A stretch of DNA of 64,000 bases from Spiroplasma litorale. Its GTDB lineage: Bacteria > Bacillota_I > Bacilli_A > Mycoplasmatales > Mycoplasmataceae. The notes beneath the pieces were generated by a model. That model was not told where the DNA came from and searched no databases. It saw only the letters and a list, made by a program, of their open reading frames with translations. The position numbers were made by a program, and so were the translations under genes. Below are positions 30,631-41,438 of this stretch, in pieces. The DNA lies in assembly GCF_001267155.1 (NCBI RefSeq), contig NZ_CP012357.1, positions 806,001 to 870,000 on the forward strand, written 5' to 3'. Each line of letters begins with the position of its first letter. Position 1 is the stretch's first letter.

Positions 30631-31883
30631 TTAATATCGCCTTTCAACAAAGTTAAAACATTTTTACCATATATTTCAGTTCCTAAAAACGGTGTATTGT
30701 TAGATTTAGAAACTATATTTTTTTTATCAATTATAGATTTTTTATTTAAATCTCAAACCACTAACGTTGCTTCTTGACCAACATCAATAGTATTAGCATT
30801 TAATTTAAAAATATTATTTGGATTAGTATGCATTTTTTCTAAAAGACATAGTAATGATATTTTTTTTGTTTTTACTAATTTCGTATACAATAAACTAAAA
30901 CTAAATTCTAAACCTATCATTCCATAATTTGATTTATTAAATTCAATAAATTTTTCATCATCATGATGCGGAGCATGGTCAGTTGCAATACAATCAATGA
31001 CACCTTTTTTTAAACCTTTTATTAACATTTTTTGATCTTTTTTCAATCTTATAGGAGGATTTATTTTATATAGACCGGTGTTACTTTTAAAATCATTTAC
31101 ATTTAATAGGAGATGATTTGGAGTTACTTCACATGTAACATTTAAATATTTTTTTGCTTTTTTGATAAGTTTTAAAGATTTAAAAGTAGTTAAATGTCCG
31201 ACATGGTATCTACAGTTAATATCTTCTAATAGTTTTAAATCTCGTTTTAGCTGTAAATACTCAGACTTAGAACTAAAAGATTTTATATTATGCTTTTTAG
31301 AAAACTTACTCTTTTGGATCATTCCATCCTTTTTAATATCATTAGTTTCTAAATGTACTGAAATTAACATATCATTTTCTTTGACTTTTTGTAGTATTTT
31401 TTTCATAACTGATTCATCTTGAATTCCATAACCGTCATTTGAAATATAATTAGCTCCAACTTTTTTAAGTTCTTTAAAGTTTGTAATAATATCAGAATTT
31501 AAATTTTTTGTGGCAGAACACATTTGATGTATATTTATCTCAGCATTTTTCTTGATTATTGTTTTTACTAGCAAATAGTTTTCAACACTATCTGGCACTG
31601 GTGATAAATTTGCCATTGAACAAATTGTAGTTATTCCACCTTTTAATGCAGCCTTATTAATAGAGTTTATATCTTCTTTATATTCAAATCCTGGTTCTCT
31701 TGTATGCACATGCACATCTATTAATCCTGGTGTTATAAAATTCTCTTTTACATCGATAACTTTATATTTATCAGTTGGTTCAATTAAATCTTCAATTTTA
31801 GTAATAATTTTACTTTCTATGAGAATATCTTTTTTCACTAAATTTTTATTATAATAAAATTTAGCATTTTTAATTAATATCAT
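30615..31883 (-). CDS. pyrC: Dihydroorotase
   Basis: Closes carbamoyl-aspartate to dihydroorotate. 422 aa; type I amidohydrolase as in Bacillus and Aquifex. Metal ligands in 'DVHVHTREPG', His in 'SVHLE' and 'YHVGHLT', and Asp in 'CIATDHAPHH'. An upstream ATG at 31892 also fits, but the second ATG (31883) has AAGGATG at proper distance, so I prefer it. The gene overlaps pyrB? No: it starts 11 bases before the pyrB stop at 31870, so the two frames overlap. A UGA near the C-terminus and another three codons before the end are Trp. Confidence 0.92.
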
Positions 31884-32787
31884 TAAAATCATCCTTATAC
31901 ATATAATAAAGTATTGCCATTCTCATATATAAACCATTATTCATTTGTGTAAATATTTTTGATTTTTCAGATTCAACTAATGATGATTCAATTTCAACAT
32001 TTCTATTAACAGGACATGGATGTAATATTATTGCATTTTCTTTAAGGCTATTATATCGATCACGATTTAATCCGTATTCAGACAAATAGTTAATGTTATT
32101 ATTTAATCTATCTATATGTCTTTCATTTTGGACCCTTAACAACATTAACACATCAACTTCATGGATTAAATCATCGATATTTTTATATTCACCATATTCT
32201 AGATAACTTTCTTCAAACCACTCTTTTGGGCCTGAAAAATAAATTTTTGCACCTAGTTTATTTAAAATTTTCATATTTGAATGAGCAACTCTTGAATGTT
32301 TTAAATCACCACATATTGCAATTTTTAAATTTTTAAACGTTTTAAAATTTTCATATATAGTCATTAAATCGAGCAAGGATTGTGTTGGGTGTTCACCAAC
32401 TCCATCTCCAGCATTAATTAGTTTTGATGTGAAGTTTTTGGAATTAATTAATTCATTATAGTATTCCTTATCAGAATGTCTTATTACAAAACAATCAACG
32501 TTTAAGCAATTAAGTGTTAAAACTGTATCATAAAGTGTTTCACCTTTTTTTATAGAACTAGATTCACTTTCAAAGTTAATTACGTTAAACCCTAGTTTTT
32601 TTTGAGCGATTTCAAAACTTTTATGAGTTCTAGTACTATTTTCAAAAAATAAATTTGCAATGAAAATATCTTTTTTTAATTTTGGTATGTTTTTATTCTT
32701 TTTAAATTTTAATGCTTGCTCAATTAATGATTCTATTTCAGTAATTGACAAATGTTCAATTTTTAAAAGTGCATTAAATGTATTCAT
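31870..32787 (-). CDS. pyrB: Aspartate carbamoyltransferase, catalytic chain
   Basis: Joins carbamoyl phosphate to aspartate. 305 aa, the usual length of the catalytic chain. Carbamoyl-phosphate loop 'FFENSTRTHKSFE', then 'SSSIKKGET', 'GDGVGEHPTQSLLDL' and the aspartate-side 'HPCPVNRNVEI'. No regulatory pyrI is present, as expected for a Gram-positive type trimer. No UGA in the gene. Start 20 bases after the pyrR stop with GGAGG. Confidence 0.95.
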   Translation of the reverse strand: MNTFNALLKIEHLSITEIESLIEQALKFKKNKNIPKLKKDIFIANLFFENSTRTHKSFEIAQKKLGFNVINFESESSSIKKGETLYDTVLTLNCLNVDCFVIRHSDKEYYNELINSKNFTSKLINAGDGVGEHPTQSLLDLMTIYENFKTFKNLKIAICGDLKHSRVAHSNMKILNKLGAKIYFSGPKEWFEESYLEYGEYKNIDDLIHEVDVLMLLRVQNERHIDRLNNNINYLSEYGLNRDRYNSLKENAIILHPCPVNRNVEIESSLVESEKSKIFTQMNNGLYMRMAILYYMYKDDFNDIN

Positions 32788-32807
32788 TTTACCTCCATTT
32801 AAAAACT

Positions 32808-33326
32808 TTAATTAGTTATTAAAACGCAATCTTCAGAATCAACTTCGTTTAAATGAACTTTAATTTTTTCATTTAGTGAAGTTGGTACATTTTTGCCAAC
32901 AAAATCAGCTCTTATTGGTAATTCTCTATGACCACGGTCTATTAGAACTGCTAGTAATATTTTGCATGGTCTATAAAAATCTAAAATACAGTCAATTGCA
33001 GCTCTAACTGTTCTTCCAGTGAACATTACATCATCAATTAGAATTACATTTTTATCTTTTAAATCATATTCTATTTTAAAATTTGTACTTTTGTTTTTAT
33101 TGATATCATCTCTATAATCTGTAATATCAATTTCTATTACATTAACTTTAATACCTTCAATTTCTTCAATTTTTTTAGCTATTCTTAACGCTAAAAAATA
33201 ACCACGTGTTCTAATTCCAGCTAAAACAAGGTTTTTAACTCCTTTGTTTTTTTCTAAAATTTCGTGACATATTCTTGTTATTGATCTTGATATTGCATTA
33301 TTATCAATTAGTAATTTTGATGACAT
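32808..33326 (-). CDS. pyrR: Pyrimidine operon attenuation protein PyrR
   Basis: RNA-binding regulator that, with UMP, binds the operon leader and favours termination; it may also act as uracil phosphoribosyltransferase. 172 aa. PRPP loop 'VILIDDVMFTGRTVRAA', then 'LIDRGHRELPIRADFVGKN'. First gene of the operon, with AGGAG before the start. A matching PyrR-binding loop and terminator lie directly upstream (33355-33436). Confidence 0.95.
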   Translation of the reverse strand: MSSKLLIDNNAISRSITRICHEILEKNKGVKNLVLAGIRTRGYFLALRIAKKIEEIEGIKVNVIEIDITDYRDDINKNKSTNFKIEYDLKDKNVILIDDVMFTGRTVRAAIDCILDFYRPCKILLAVLIDRGHRELPIRADFVGKNVPTSLNEKIKVHLNEVDSEDCVLITN

Positions 33327-33354
33327 ATTTACTCCTATAAGTGAAAGTTACCCC

Positions 33355-33380
33355 AAATAAAAAGCCTATCATAAGATAGG
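33355..33380 (-). terminator. Attenuator terminator in the pyr leader
   Basis: On the minus strand GCCTATC-TTAT-GATAGGC is followed by TTTTTATTT, an intrinsic terminator just before the pyrR ribosome site. Premature stop here would switch off the whole operon. Confidence 0.85.
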
Positions 33381-33421
33381 CAATTAAATAATGTCAAAAA
33401 ATAAACACAGACATTACTTTC

Positions 33422-33436
33422 TTGCCTCCCGGACAA
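33422..33436 (-). promoter_or_regulatory. PyrR-binding hairpin in the pyr leader
   Basis: The leader RNA reads UUG-UCCGGGAGG-CAA, matching the conserved PyrR recognition loop (UCC-N-G-N-GAGG type) closed by a short stem. It lies upstream of the terminator, in the Bacillus order: binding hairpin, then terminator. Confidence 0.75.
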
Positions 33437-33459
33437 AATTAAAGTATTCTTTCAAAAAT

Positions 33460-33465
33460 ATTATA
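33460..33465 (-). promoter_or_regulatory. -10 box of the pyr operon
   Basis: TATAAT on minus, about 25 bases before the PyrR-binding hairpin. The upstream promoter part lies inside the last codons of the phnE-like gene. A TTTAAA 17 bases upstream is a weak -35. Confidence 0.5.
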
Positions 33466-33473
33466 CACATTTT

Positions 33474-36056
33474 TTATAGTTCTTTAAAATTAATATAATA
33501 TTTATTAATGTCTCATTCTAATAAATTTTTTATATTTTTATATGAATATTTGTTATTTTTTAACTCCTTTTTATATTCATTAGTAAAGTTATTGACTTTT
33601 TCTTTATTATTTAACTCTTTTATCTGAATTTTAAATTTAGTTTTATTATTTTTTAGTTTATTTTTATAGGTGGTTTTAATTTCGGTTAGATAATCCTTCC
33701 TATGATTTTTAATATTTTTCAAAACTCTTAATTTATATATTTTATACTCACTATAATTTTTAAAATTACTTTTATAATAATCATTTATACAATTAATTAA
33801 TAACTCATTATTTTTTACATTGTTATTTATCTTTTTTCTAATTTTAAACTCTTTAAATATTTCATTATTTGAATAGTAATAGAATGCTCTAGATTCTTCA
33901 AATAATAAAGTTGATTTTTTAAAAAACATTAATTCTTCAAACTTATAATTAATATATTTAAGACTTCTTATTTTATTTATTATAAAATCAATTAACTTCG
34001 GGTTCTTATTATATTTTATTTTCTCACGCATCATTTTTGCAATTCATTCCATTAAGAAGGTAAACAAAATAATTCCAAATGATAAGGCTCCAAACTGCTC
34101 AAATCATCGTAAAGAGAAGTAAGCATTTAGAAGATAACCCAATGTTCCAGCTCCTACTAAACCTAATGTAGCAACCTCTTTAAAATTAATATCAAACCTG
34201 TAAATAATATATGCAATTACATTGCTATTTGTTTGAGGTATAACTCCATATTTAAATTTTTGCAAAAAATTAAAACCAGTTGCTTGTAATTGAGAAATTA
34301 ATTTTGTGTTAATACTCTCAAAAACTTCTCTATTGTACTTTGTTAGCATAGACATTGTTCCCATTGCAATGGCAAGAGATCCATTAAAAGGCCCTAAACC
34401 AATTACTGAAACAAAGATTATTGCGTATATATATGTTGGTACTGCTCTTATGATTATTGTAATAAATTTAAAAATCTTAGCAACATAAAAATTTACAATT
34501 GTATCAGAGCTTAACAATCCTAAAAAGTACGCTAGAAGTGAACCTATGAATGTTCCTAAAACTGCAGTCGCAAGAGTTTCAATAATTAAACTTATTACTG
34601 AATGACTAACTTTGTTTGTTTGCATAAAAAGTGACTTTCAATCAATATTAAATATTCTTTTTATACTTTGGTTTGTTGAATTAATAATTTCTTTATCCAT
34701 TATTACAAATTTTATATTTGTAAGTGAATAGATAAATAGAATAAATATAATACCAAAAAAAATTAATCTTTTAACTCAATTTTTTGGTCTTTTACTATTA
34801 ACATATCTTGGTGTAATTAATTTTTTATTATTTTCTTTTAGTTTTACCAACATTTCTTTTAATGATTCAATTTCAATATTTTTTAAAATTTCTACTTCTT
34901 TATTAAAATAAGTTACATAAGTTTTATCTAATCTTACTCAAATACTAAAATATTGATCGTATATAAATCATTTTTTAATATTGGGCTCATTTTTTATAAA
35001 ACTATTGAATGATAATTTATTTACTCTTATATTATTTTTATGTGTCTTTTTAAATTTTTTTATTTCTTGTTTATTTTTCTTAATAAATTTATATTTTATA
35101 TTTATGTAATATTTTAAATTATTCATATTTTTTATTTTATTTATTTTTTTGATAATGTTTTTTTCTTTATTTTTTCCAATAATAAAATCTTTATCCATTA
35201 GTAAATAATTTTTTGCCAAATATATTAAAGACTCTAAAATTACAATAAATAAAACTAATAAGAATAATAAAAATCCAACCCTATCTCATCTTTGCAATGA
35301 GATATTATTGTTTATAAGCTCACCAATACCAACTTTTGTTATACCACCAATTATAGCAATATATCTTATATTGGTTTCAAAAGCATAAAACATAACTGAA
35401 AAGATGTTTCATGTAAATTCTGGCATCACCCCCGCAATATATGCATTAGTTTTTGTTGAACCAGTGGCTCTGAGTGAATCATAAACTTTATAATTTAAAT
35501 GTTCTATTTTTTCTAAATATAATCTACCTGTGATAGAAATTGTAAATAAACATATCGATATCATTAATGTTAATGATGATTGTCCAAAATATCCAATTAA
35601 TATTAAAGAAAATACAAACGAAGGTATTGTTCTTAATATTGCCAATATTGAGATACAAATTGAGTTAATAAATTTATTTTTAACAACTCTATAACTAGAA
35701 CATATAGCAATTATTAAAGATATAATTGTTCCTATTATAGTTCCTGAAATTGATATTAAAAAAGTGCTTAAAAGAGACATTAAAGCTCTATTCATAAACG
35801 ACTCTCCAAACCTATTCTTTTCAAAAAAGTTTTTGAAGTCTCATTTAAACATTTGTTTTAATCTTAAAACTAAATTATTAAAGTTATTAAAAAGTTGACC
35901 TCAGTTACCATCAACAATAATAAAACTAACTATAACTGCATTCATTGTGAATATTACTATCATTTTATTAAAAAAATTTTTAGGTTGTTTGCTATATTTG
36001 TTGTTTATTTTAAAGACCTTTTTATTGAAAATATTATTTATTCTTCTTTTAATCAA
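33474..36056 (-). CDS. phnE: Fused double PhnE-type permease of a phosphonate ABC importer
   Basis: The 860-aa membrane protein has two complete BPD permease modules. The first (about 80-260) has the ATPase-contact loop 'LRATGSTKTNAYIAGVMP'. The second (about 460-650) has 'LQATGFNFLQKFKYGVIP'. A highly basic Lys/Asn-rich cytoplasmic stretch (about 270-420) joins them, and a similar basic tail follows (about 655-860). Such proteins are usually two separate chains or a homodimer. The start is uncertain: no ATG is available near the upstream gene; TTG at 36056 (IKRRINN...) fits. One frame with many UGA Trp. Third gene of phnD-phnC-phnE. Confidence 0.85.
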
Positions 36057-36058
36057 AC

Positions 36059-36820
36059 TTATAGATTCTCATAACTATTACCATAAATAATTTTAAGGTC
36101 TTTATTTTTTATATTTTTTGTACTACCATCAAATACTATTAAACCATCTTTTAAACCGATTATTCTATCGGCATGTTTTAAGGCTAAATCGATATGATGT
36201 ATATTTATAATAATAGTTATTTTATCTTCCTTATTAATTTTTTTAAAATCTTGCATAACTTGATTTGCAAGTATTGGATCAAGAGCGGAAACAGGTTCAT
36301 CAGCAATAATTAACTTAGGTTCTTGAGTCAAAGTTCTTGCAAGTGCAACCCTTTGTTGTTGTCCACCACTCAAATTTTCTACTCTAGTGTAAGCACTTTC
36401 TAATAGGTTAATTTTATTTAGGTTATTTAGAGCAGTAATTCTATCTGAATCACTAAATATTCCAAAAAGTGTTCTAAAAAAATTTAGTTTCGATACTCTT
36501 GCATTTAAAACATTTTTTATAGTGGTCTGTGATTCAATGTTGTTGTATTCTTGAGACATTAAACCTATATATTTTCTATAGTTTCTTAGTTTTTTACCTT
36601 TTAAAGAGTTTATTTCAAATTTTTGATTATCAAATTCAACAATAACTTCACCTGATGAAATACTAACCATTTTATTGATAGTTTTAAGTAGCGTTGTTTT
36701 ACCAGCTCCTGATAATCCTACAATCGCTACAAACTCACCATCATTAATTTTTAAATTTATATCTTTTAAAGCGCTTTTGCCATTTGGTCAGACTTTATTT
36801 ACTTTTTTAAAAGTAATCAA
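36059..36820 (-). CDS. phnC: Phosphonate-type ABC importer ATPase
   Basis: ATP-binding subunit, 253 aa. Walker A 'GLSGAGKTTLL', signature 'LSGGQQQRVALAR', Walker B 'LIIADEPVSALDP', switch His in 'INIHHIDLAL'. Start TTG at 36820, chosen because AAGAAGGT is 4 bases upstream and the product then begins MITFKKVNKVW like the family. One UGA Trp early. Ends 3 bases before the permease start. Confidence 0.9.
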
Positions 36821-36845
36821 TTTTACCTTCTTAAATAATTAATAT

Positions 36846-36873
36846 AAAAAAATATAGTTAACCTATATTTTTT
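36846..36873 (-). terminator. Hairpin between phnD and phnC
   Basis: AAAAAAATATAG and CTATATTTTTTT surround TTAAC, placed 5 bases past the phnD stop. It may stop part of the transcripts so that the binding protein is made in excess over ATPase and permease. Confidence 0.65.
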
Positions 36874-36877
36874 TATA

Positions 36878-38131
36878 TTAATTTAATTCTTTTAGTAATT
36901 CTTTTATATGGCTTATTTTTAGTAAATTATTGTCTGCTACCGAGTCATTATGTTTTTCAAAATCAGCTGTTGATTGGTCTTTTTCTGGTTGAGTATATGA
37001 TTTAGCTCCATAAAAACCAAATATATTGTCATTTTCTTTATCTGCAACTAATTCTGAAAATGCTTTTCTTAAATTATTTGCCATGCTTTCATCAACATTT
37101 TTTCTTGAATATATTAGTCCGTCATTTGGTATTGCATAAGTTGTTCCTATTATCATAGATTTTTCAAAAACATCATGATTTCCTTCTTCAATCTTAGTGC
37201 TTCTAACATCTTCAAAGTTAAATGCAATATTAAATTTACCGCTTGTAATTCCTTCAGCTGTTCCTCCAGAACCATCATAAGTTTGTTTATTAGTATATAT
37301 TTCTTTAATCGCAAGATCATCATAACCTAATGTTTCTTGCAATCAACTTAGTGGATATAATGTACCTGAACTTGAAGTTACACTTTTGTTTAGTGCAATC
37401 CCATTTTTACCGTCTTTTCCAATTTCCATCGCTTTGTCAATTAGTGTTTTTACATAAGCATGTGTTAAATTATTTAAATCACTGTTTTTAAGAGTTTCTT
37501 TAACAAAATTAGTATTTGCATAAACATAAGATCTATAGTGACTTGTATAATTTTCAGTATCAGTTAGTGCTGTTGTAAGATCATCACTTGTTTGTACATT
37601 TTTATCAATTACATTTTCTTTTACATATTTATTATAGTGATTAGCCAATTTAATTGCCTTATCTTCTTTTCCAAATTCATATTTTCCAGCTTCAATATCT
37701 GAATATTTTTTAGTTGAAATGTCAATAAAATCTTCGAAATTAGTTTCACCTTTATTTGCATATTTTGTAGCGAAACTCAATACTCCTAAATCTTTATGTG
37801 TTCCATTTTCCACTAAATCACCTCTGAAACTTTCATAAGCATTTATTGGAAGAAAACCTAAATCTGAAGTACCTGATTTTAAAGATTCAGCAGAATTTTC
37901 ATATGACTCTGTCATTTTTATTGATACACTCTTATTAAAGTTAGGGTCAATTTCCTTCATTTTGCTTTGCAATTTTCCCTCTAATGGTTTCATTGCTTTT
38001 TCTGTTTCAATTGGGTCCTTAACAGGTGTTAAATTTATAATAAATTTATTTGAATCACCACAAGATACAATGTTTGCGACTGGTGCTAAAATCATTGTTG
38101 ATGATCCAAGGAATAGTAATAATTTTTTCAT
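36878..38131 (-). CDS. phnD: Phosphonate-type ABC importer substrate-binding lipoprotein
   Basis: The 417-aa lipoprotein has signal MKKLLLFLGSS...IVSC, lipid Cys at residue 24. A PhnD/PBP-like domain follows: 'INLTPVKDPIETEKAMKPL' and 'SGTSDLGFLPINAYESF' near the N-terminus, then 'GITSGKFNIAFNFEDVR' and 'GLIYSRKNVDESM'. First gene of the importer operon, with AAGGAGAT before the start. The true ligand may be phosphonate, phosphite or another small anion; sequence reading alone does not say. Confidence 0.88.
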
Positions 38132-38151
38132 AAAATCTCCTTTTCATAAAA

Positions 38152-38174
38152 GTGTGATAGTTTTACTATTACAC
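38152..38174 (-). promoter_or_regulatory. Inverted repeat in the phnD leader
   Basis: GTGTGATAGT and ACTATTACAC are 10-base arms with one mismatch around TTT, between the likely start of transcription and the AAGGAGAT site. The -10 box TATAAT lies at 38181-38186. Position and core (AGTTTTACT-like) recall the leaders of the two large lipoproteins. Confidence 0.45.
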
Positions 38175-38180
38175 ACAAAT

Positions 38181-38186
38181 ATTATA
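38181..38186 (-). promoter_or_regulatory. -10 box of the phn operon
   Basis: TATAAT on the minus strand, about 50 bases upstream of the phnD start. Only a T-run occupies the -35 position. Confidence 0.4.
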
Positions 38187-38215
38187 TGTTAAGAAGGTTT
38201 ACAAAAAATTCTATA

Positions 38216-38740
38216 TTATGAAATTAATATCTTATGTATACACATTTTTCTTTCTCTATTATTAATTAGTTCAGTTCTATAAACATTTAACTTTTTAAAT
38301 CCACATTTATCCATTACTTTTTCAGAAGCAACATTGCCTATTTCATGAATTGCATATAGTTCTTTAATACTAATTTTTTTAGTATAAAAACTTATTAAAG
38401 TATTAACCGCTTCACTGCAATAACCTTTTTTTTGATATTTTTTATTTATAACTCATCCAAAATTACTTTTTTTGTTATTATTTAACCTTATATCAATTGT
38501 TCCAATTAGTTTATCATTTTCTTTTAAAAATATTCCATATTTCCCAAATGGACTAAGAATGAAATAGTTTTTAATTGCAAACAATGTGTCTTCAATTGTT
38601 TTGTGTATTTCGAAGTCTAAAAATTTTACAGTTTCCTCATCGCTACAATATTCAAATATATCATTTGCATTTTCAACACTAACATTTTTTAAATAAATTC
38701 TTTGTCCATCAATATAACTATAATTTTCAATATCTAGCAT
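38216..38740 (-). CDS. GNAT-family N-acetyltransferase
   Basis: 174 aa. The RimJ/RimL-like plan is visible: N-terminal 'QRIYLKNVS', the central 'FGKYGIFLKENDKLIGTIDI', the acetyl-CoA loop 'YQKKGYCSEAV' right after a UGA Trp, and 'GNVASEKVMDKCGFKK' near the end. Substrate unknown; could be a ribosomal protein or small amine. Lone gene between the aminopeptidase and phnD. Confidence 0.85.
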
Positions 38741-38808
38741 CTAAAAACCTCAAAAAGCACTTAATATCTTTAATATATCAATAAAATGAAGAAAAAATAA
38801 ATAATTAT

Positions 38809-38836
38809 AAAAAAATATTGCATTTGCAATATTTTT
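38809..38836 (-). terminator. Terminator of the aminopeptidase gene
   Basis: AAAAAATATTGCA and TGCAATATTTTT form the stem around TT and overlap the end of the stop codon. Confidence 0.8.
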
Positions 38837-40217
38837 AATAATCGTTTTTTAATAATTCAAAAAGAGTTTTTAGCATTACACCTTTACCTCTTCCACCTTC
38901 TTCTGCAGTACAAGCAATATCAAGATGCAAGTAAGGTTTACCTTCTGCAAATAAATCTAAGAATGCAGCTGCGGTTGAAGAACCTGCTCCAGCTCCCGGT
39001 TGACCTGTGTTAGTTAAATCAGCAATTGGAGTTGTTTTCATTATTTCAAGATGTTCTCAAATCATTGGCAATCTTCAAACTAGTTCAGATTGAGCGAAAG
39101 CAGCTTTATCAATTAATTGTCACAATCTATCAAATTTAGTAAATACTCCAGTATGTCATTTACCTAACGAAAATCTCATTGCCCCTGTTAATGTAGCAAT
39201 ATCAAATACTTTATCAACTTTTAAATCTCTTACTGCATAAGAAATTCCATCAGCTAATACTAGTCTTCCTTCTGCATCAGTATTATCTATTTGAACTGTT
39301 AATCCATTATAAGATTTAACAATAGATTCAGTTAATGTAGCATGTCCACCAATTCTATTATCAGTTAAAACAGCAACTGAAACAACGTTTGTTTTTGATT
39401 TACTTTTCGCTAAAGCCAATACTGTTGAAGAAACAATTGCAGCACCTGACATATCAAATTTCATACCTGAAATTGATTGTGAACTTTTTAAGTTATATCC
39501 TCCTGAGTCAAATGTAATTCCTTTACCGATTAAACCGATTTTCTCTTTATTTTTATCACCACAATATTCTAAAATAACCACTCTTGGATCAGTATCTGAT
39601 CCAGCATTAACTGCGAGTAATAAATTTAATCCTAATTTTTCAATATCTTTTTTGTCTAAAACTTTACAACTTACATTATCAAGTTCTTTAGATTTTGTTT
39701 CAATTAACTCTGCAATTTTTGGTGCTGTTCCTTCATTTGGTGGTAAGTCTTGTAAATCTCTTGCAAAATTCACAAATTCTATTTTTATAATTGATTCATT
39801 GAAAAGCGCTTCTAAATCTTTGTGTTTTTCAGTAATTATATTATAAAGAACTTCATTATCTTTAGAGTTAGATTTTTTTCTTGTTATTTTTTTGTGATCA
39901 TTAAATAAAATTGAATCAAAAATTACTAATGAAGCTCTATCAACTTTATCTGAATAAAGTTCTAAAAATGAGTCTAAATCGATGTTAACATTATATTTAT
40001 TTGTATTAACAAAATTCGAAATATAACTTTGTAATTTTCTAACACAATTGCAAGCATCATTTGACTTATTATTTTTATCACAACCCACATACATGTACAA
40101 AGTATTTTCTTCTGATATAAGAGTTACTTGACCATTGTTTTTAATTATAAATGGATTTGTTGTTTCTTCTACTAATTTTAATGTTATGTTTTGTTTTTCT
40201 TTATTAAATGTAACCAT
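38835..40217 (-). CDS. pepA: Leucyl aminopeptidase (M17)
   Basis: Removes N-terminal residues from peptides; cytoplasmic hexamer with two metal ions. 460 aa. Motifs 'LIGKGITFDSGG' (metal and catalytic Lys), 'MKFDMSGAA' and the signature 'NTDAEGRLVLADG'. Six UGA Trp codons, four of them in the last third. The N-terminal domain is divergent, as usual. Good AAAGGATAATTTA upstream. Confidence 0.93.
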
Positions 40218-40233
40218 ATTAAATTATCCTTTC

Positions 40234-41121
40234 TTATTCAATAGTGTTATCACTATCAAATGTTTTTTCTTCACCATTCTTCAACTTTATTATAATTGTT
40301 TTTTTATTTTTTTTGTTTTCAACATTGCTTAAATTATGTTTTTTTTCATAATTTCTTTCCATTTTTCTAATAATAAATAGATAAGAAATATTTACAATAA
40401 TGAATAATGTATGCACTACAATAAATAATAAAAATATAGAAAAAAATGTATATAAAATATTTCCAATCATATCCTCTGCACTACTATTACCGAAATCAAA
40501 TGATTTACTTGAAACTGGAGCATAAGGATAAACAATTTCAAACGGGATTGAAGAAAAACGATCATCAGATAAAAATATAAAAATTCTGAAAATTAAATAT
40601 ATTGTATAAAATCATGGATAAACTAGATATCCTAAAAAATAATTTTTAAAATATTTTTTGACAGTAATTTGTGAGAAATCAATATTTAAAAACATATATG
40701 TTATTGTTGATATTGGTGTAATTATATGCAAGAAAAGTGAGTAAATTCAATCAATTATTCTTGTTTCATATTTATTCGCTAAAGTTGCTGGAAACAGGAC
40801 TGTGACATAAGTTATAAAGGTAACGGTAATGTAAGAAGTAACATATAACAATAGCGTTTTATTTTTACAAAATCTTATTTGATTATCATAAAAAATAACT
40901 CTTATAAGAAAATAAGCAGCTACTAAACCATTGCTTTGAAAAGTAAAAAAACTTAAAAATTGACCTTGGAAAATTACTGGTGAGAAAGGATAATCAACGT
41001 TTCTCAACCAGTGACTATTAACCATATGTTCAACGTAAACAAAAATAAGCATACCAAAAATCGAGCTACACATTAATAGCTCTCAATAAAAGTTCTTATC
41101 CCTTCATTTTGATCTTTTCAT
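40234..41121 (-). CDS. Polytopic membrane protein, DUF1600/Pr6Pr-like
   Basis: 295 aa, about seven helices, with a basic N-terminus (MKRSKWRDKNFYW) and a long charged C-terminal tail (Lys-rich, 'NKKNKKTIIIKLKNGEEK'). 'FFTFQSNGLVAAYFLIR' and 'SLFLHIITPISTITYMF' resemble the conserved Ser-Asn and His-Pro motifs of mycoplasmal DUF1600/Pr6Pr-type membrane proteins; this is by impression. Four UGA Trp codons. Follows the small gene after efp. Confidence 0.7.
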
Positions 41122-41138
41122 ATTAACAACTTTCTATT

Positions 41139-41426
41139 TTAAATAAACGAAATTGTGATTGTTTTTGGTTTAACTCCTAATGTTTTATATAACATTTGTT
41201 CAGATGAAGACAATATTTCATTTTGCTTAAAAATAGCTTTACTTCTATCTTCGAATTTGATTTCTATATTTATAAATAAGTTATTTTCTTGTTCTCAAGA
41301 AATATCAACACGTAAATCCAAATTTGCATCAATGTTACTTTTTATATCTTTTTCTAAAATTTTTTTAAGAATTTGATCTTCTATTTGCAATTCACCAGAT
41401 GAATTTTTTTCTAATGTGATGTACAT
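41139..41426 (-). CDS. Small Asp23/YqhY-like protein downstream of efp
   Basis: 95 aa, one UGA Trp (DISWEQENN). A helix-strand-strand pattern, then an amphipathic helix ('KAIFKQNEILSSSEQMLYKTLG') and a final strand ('KTITISFI'), follows the Asp23/Gls24 shape. The place also fits: in Bacillus, efp is followed by the Asp23-family gene yqhY. The sequence is too short and divergent for certainty. AGAAGGAG precedes the start, and it lies 12 bases after efp. Confidence 0.6.
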
Positions 41427-41438
41427 AAAATACTCCTT

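Noticed and set aside
38152-38220. TTGTAA as -35 box of the phn operon
   Set aside because: It is only 12 bases from the -10 box, too close to be used.
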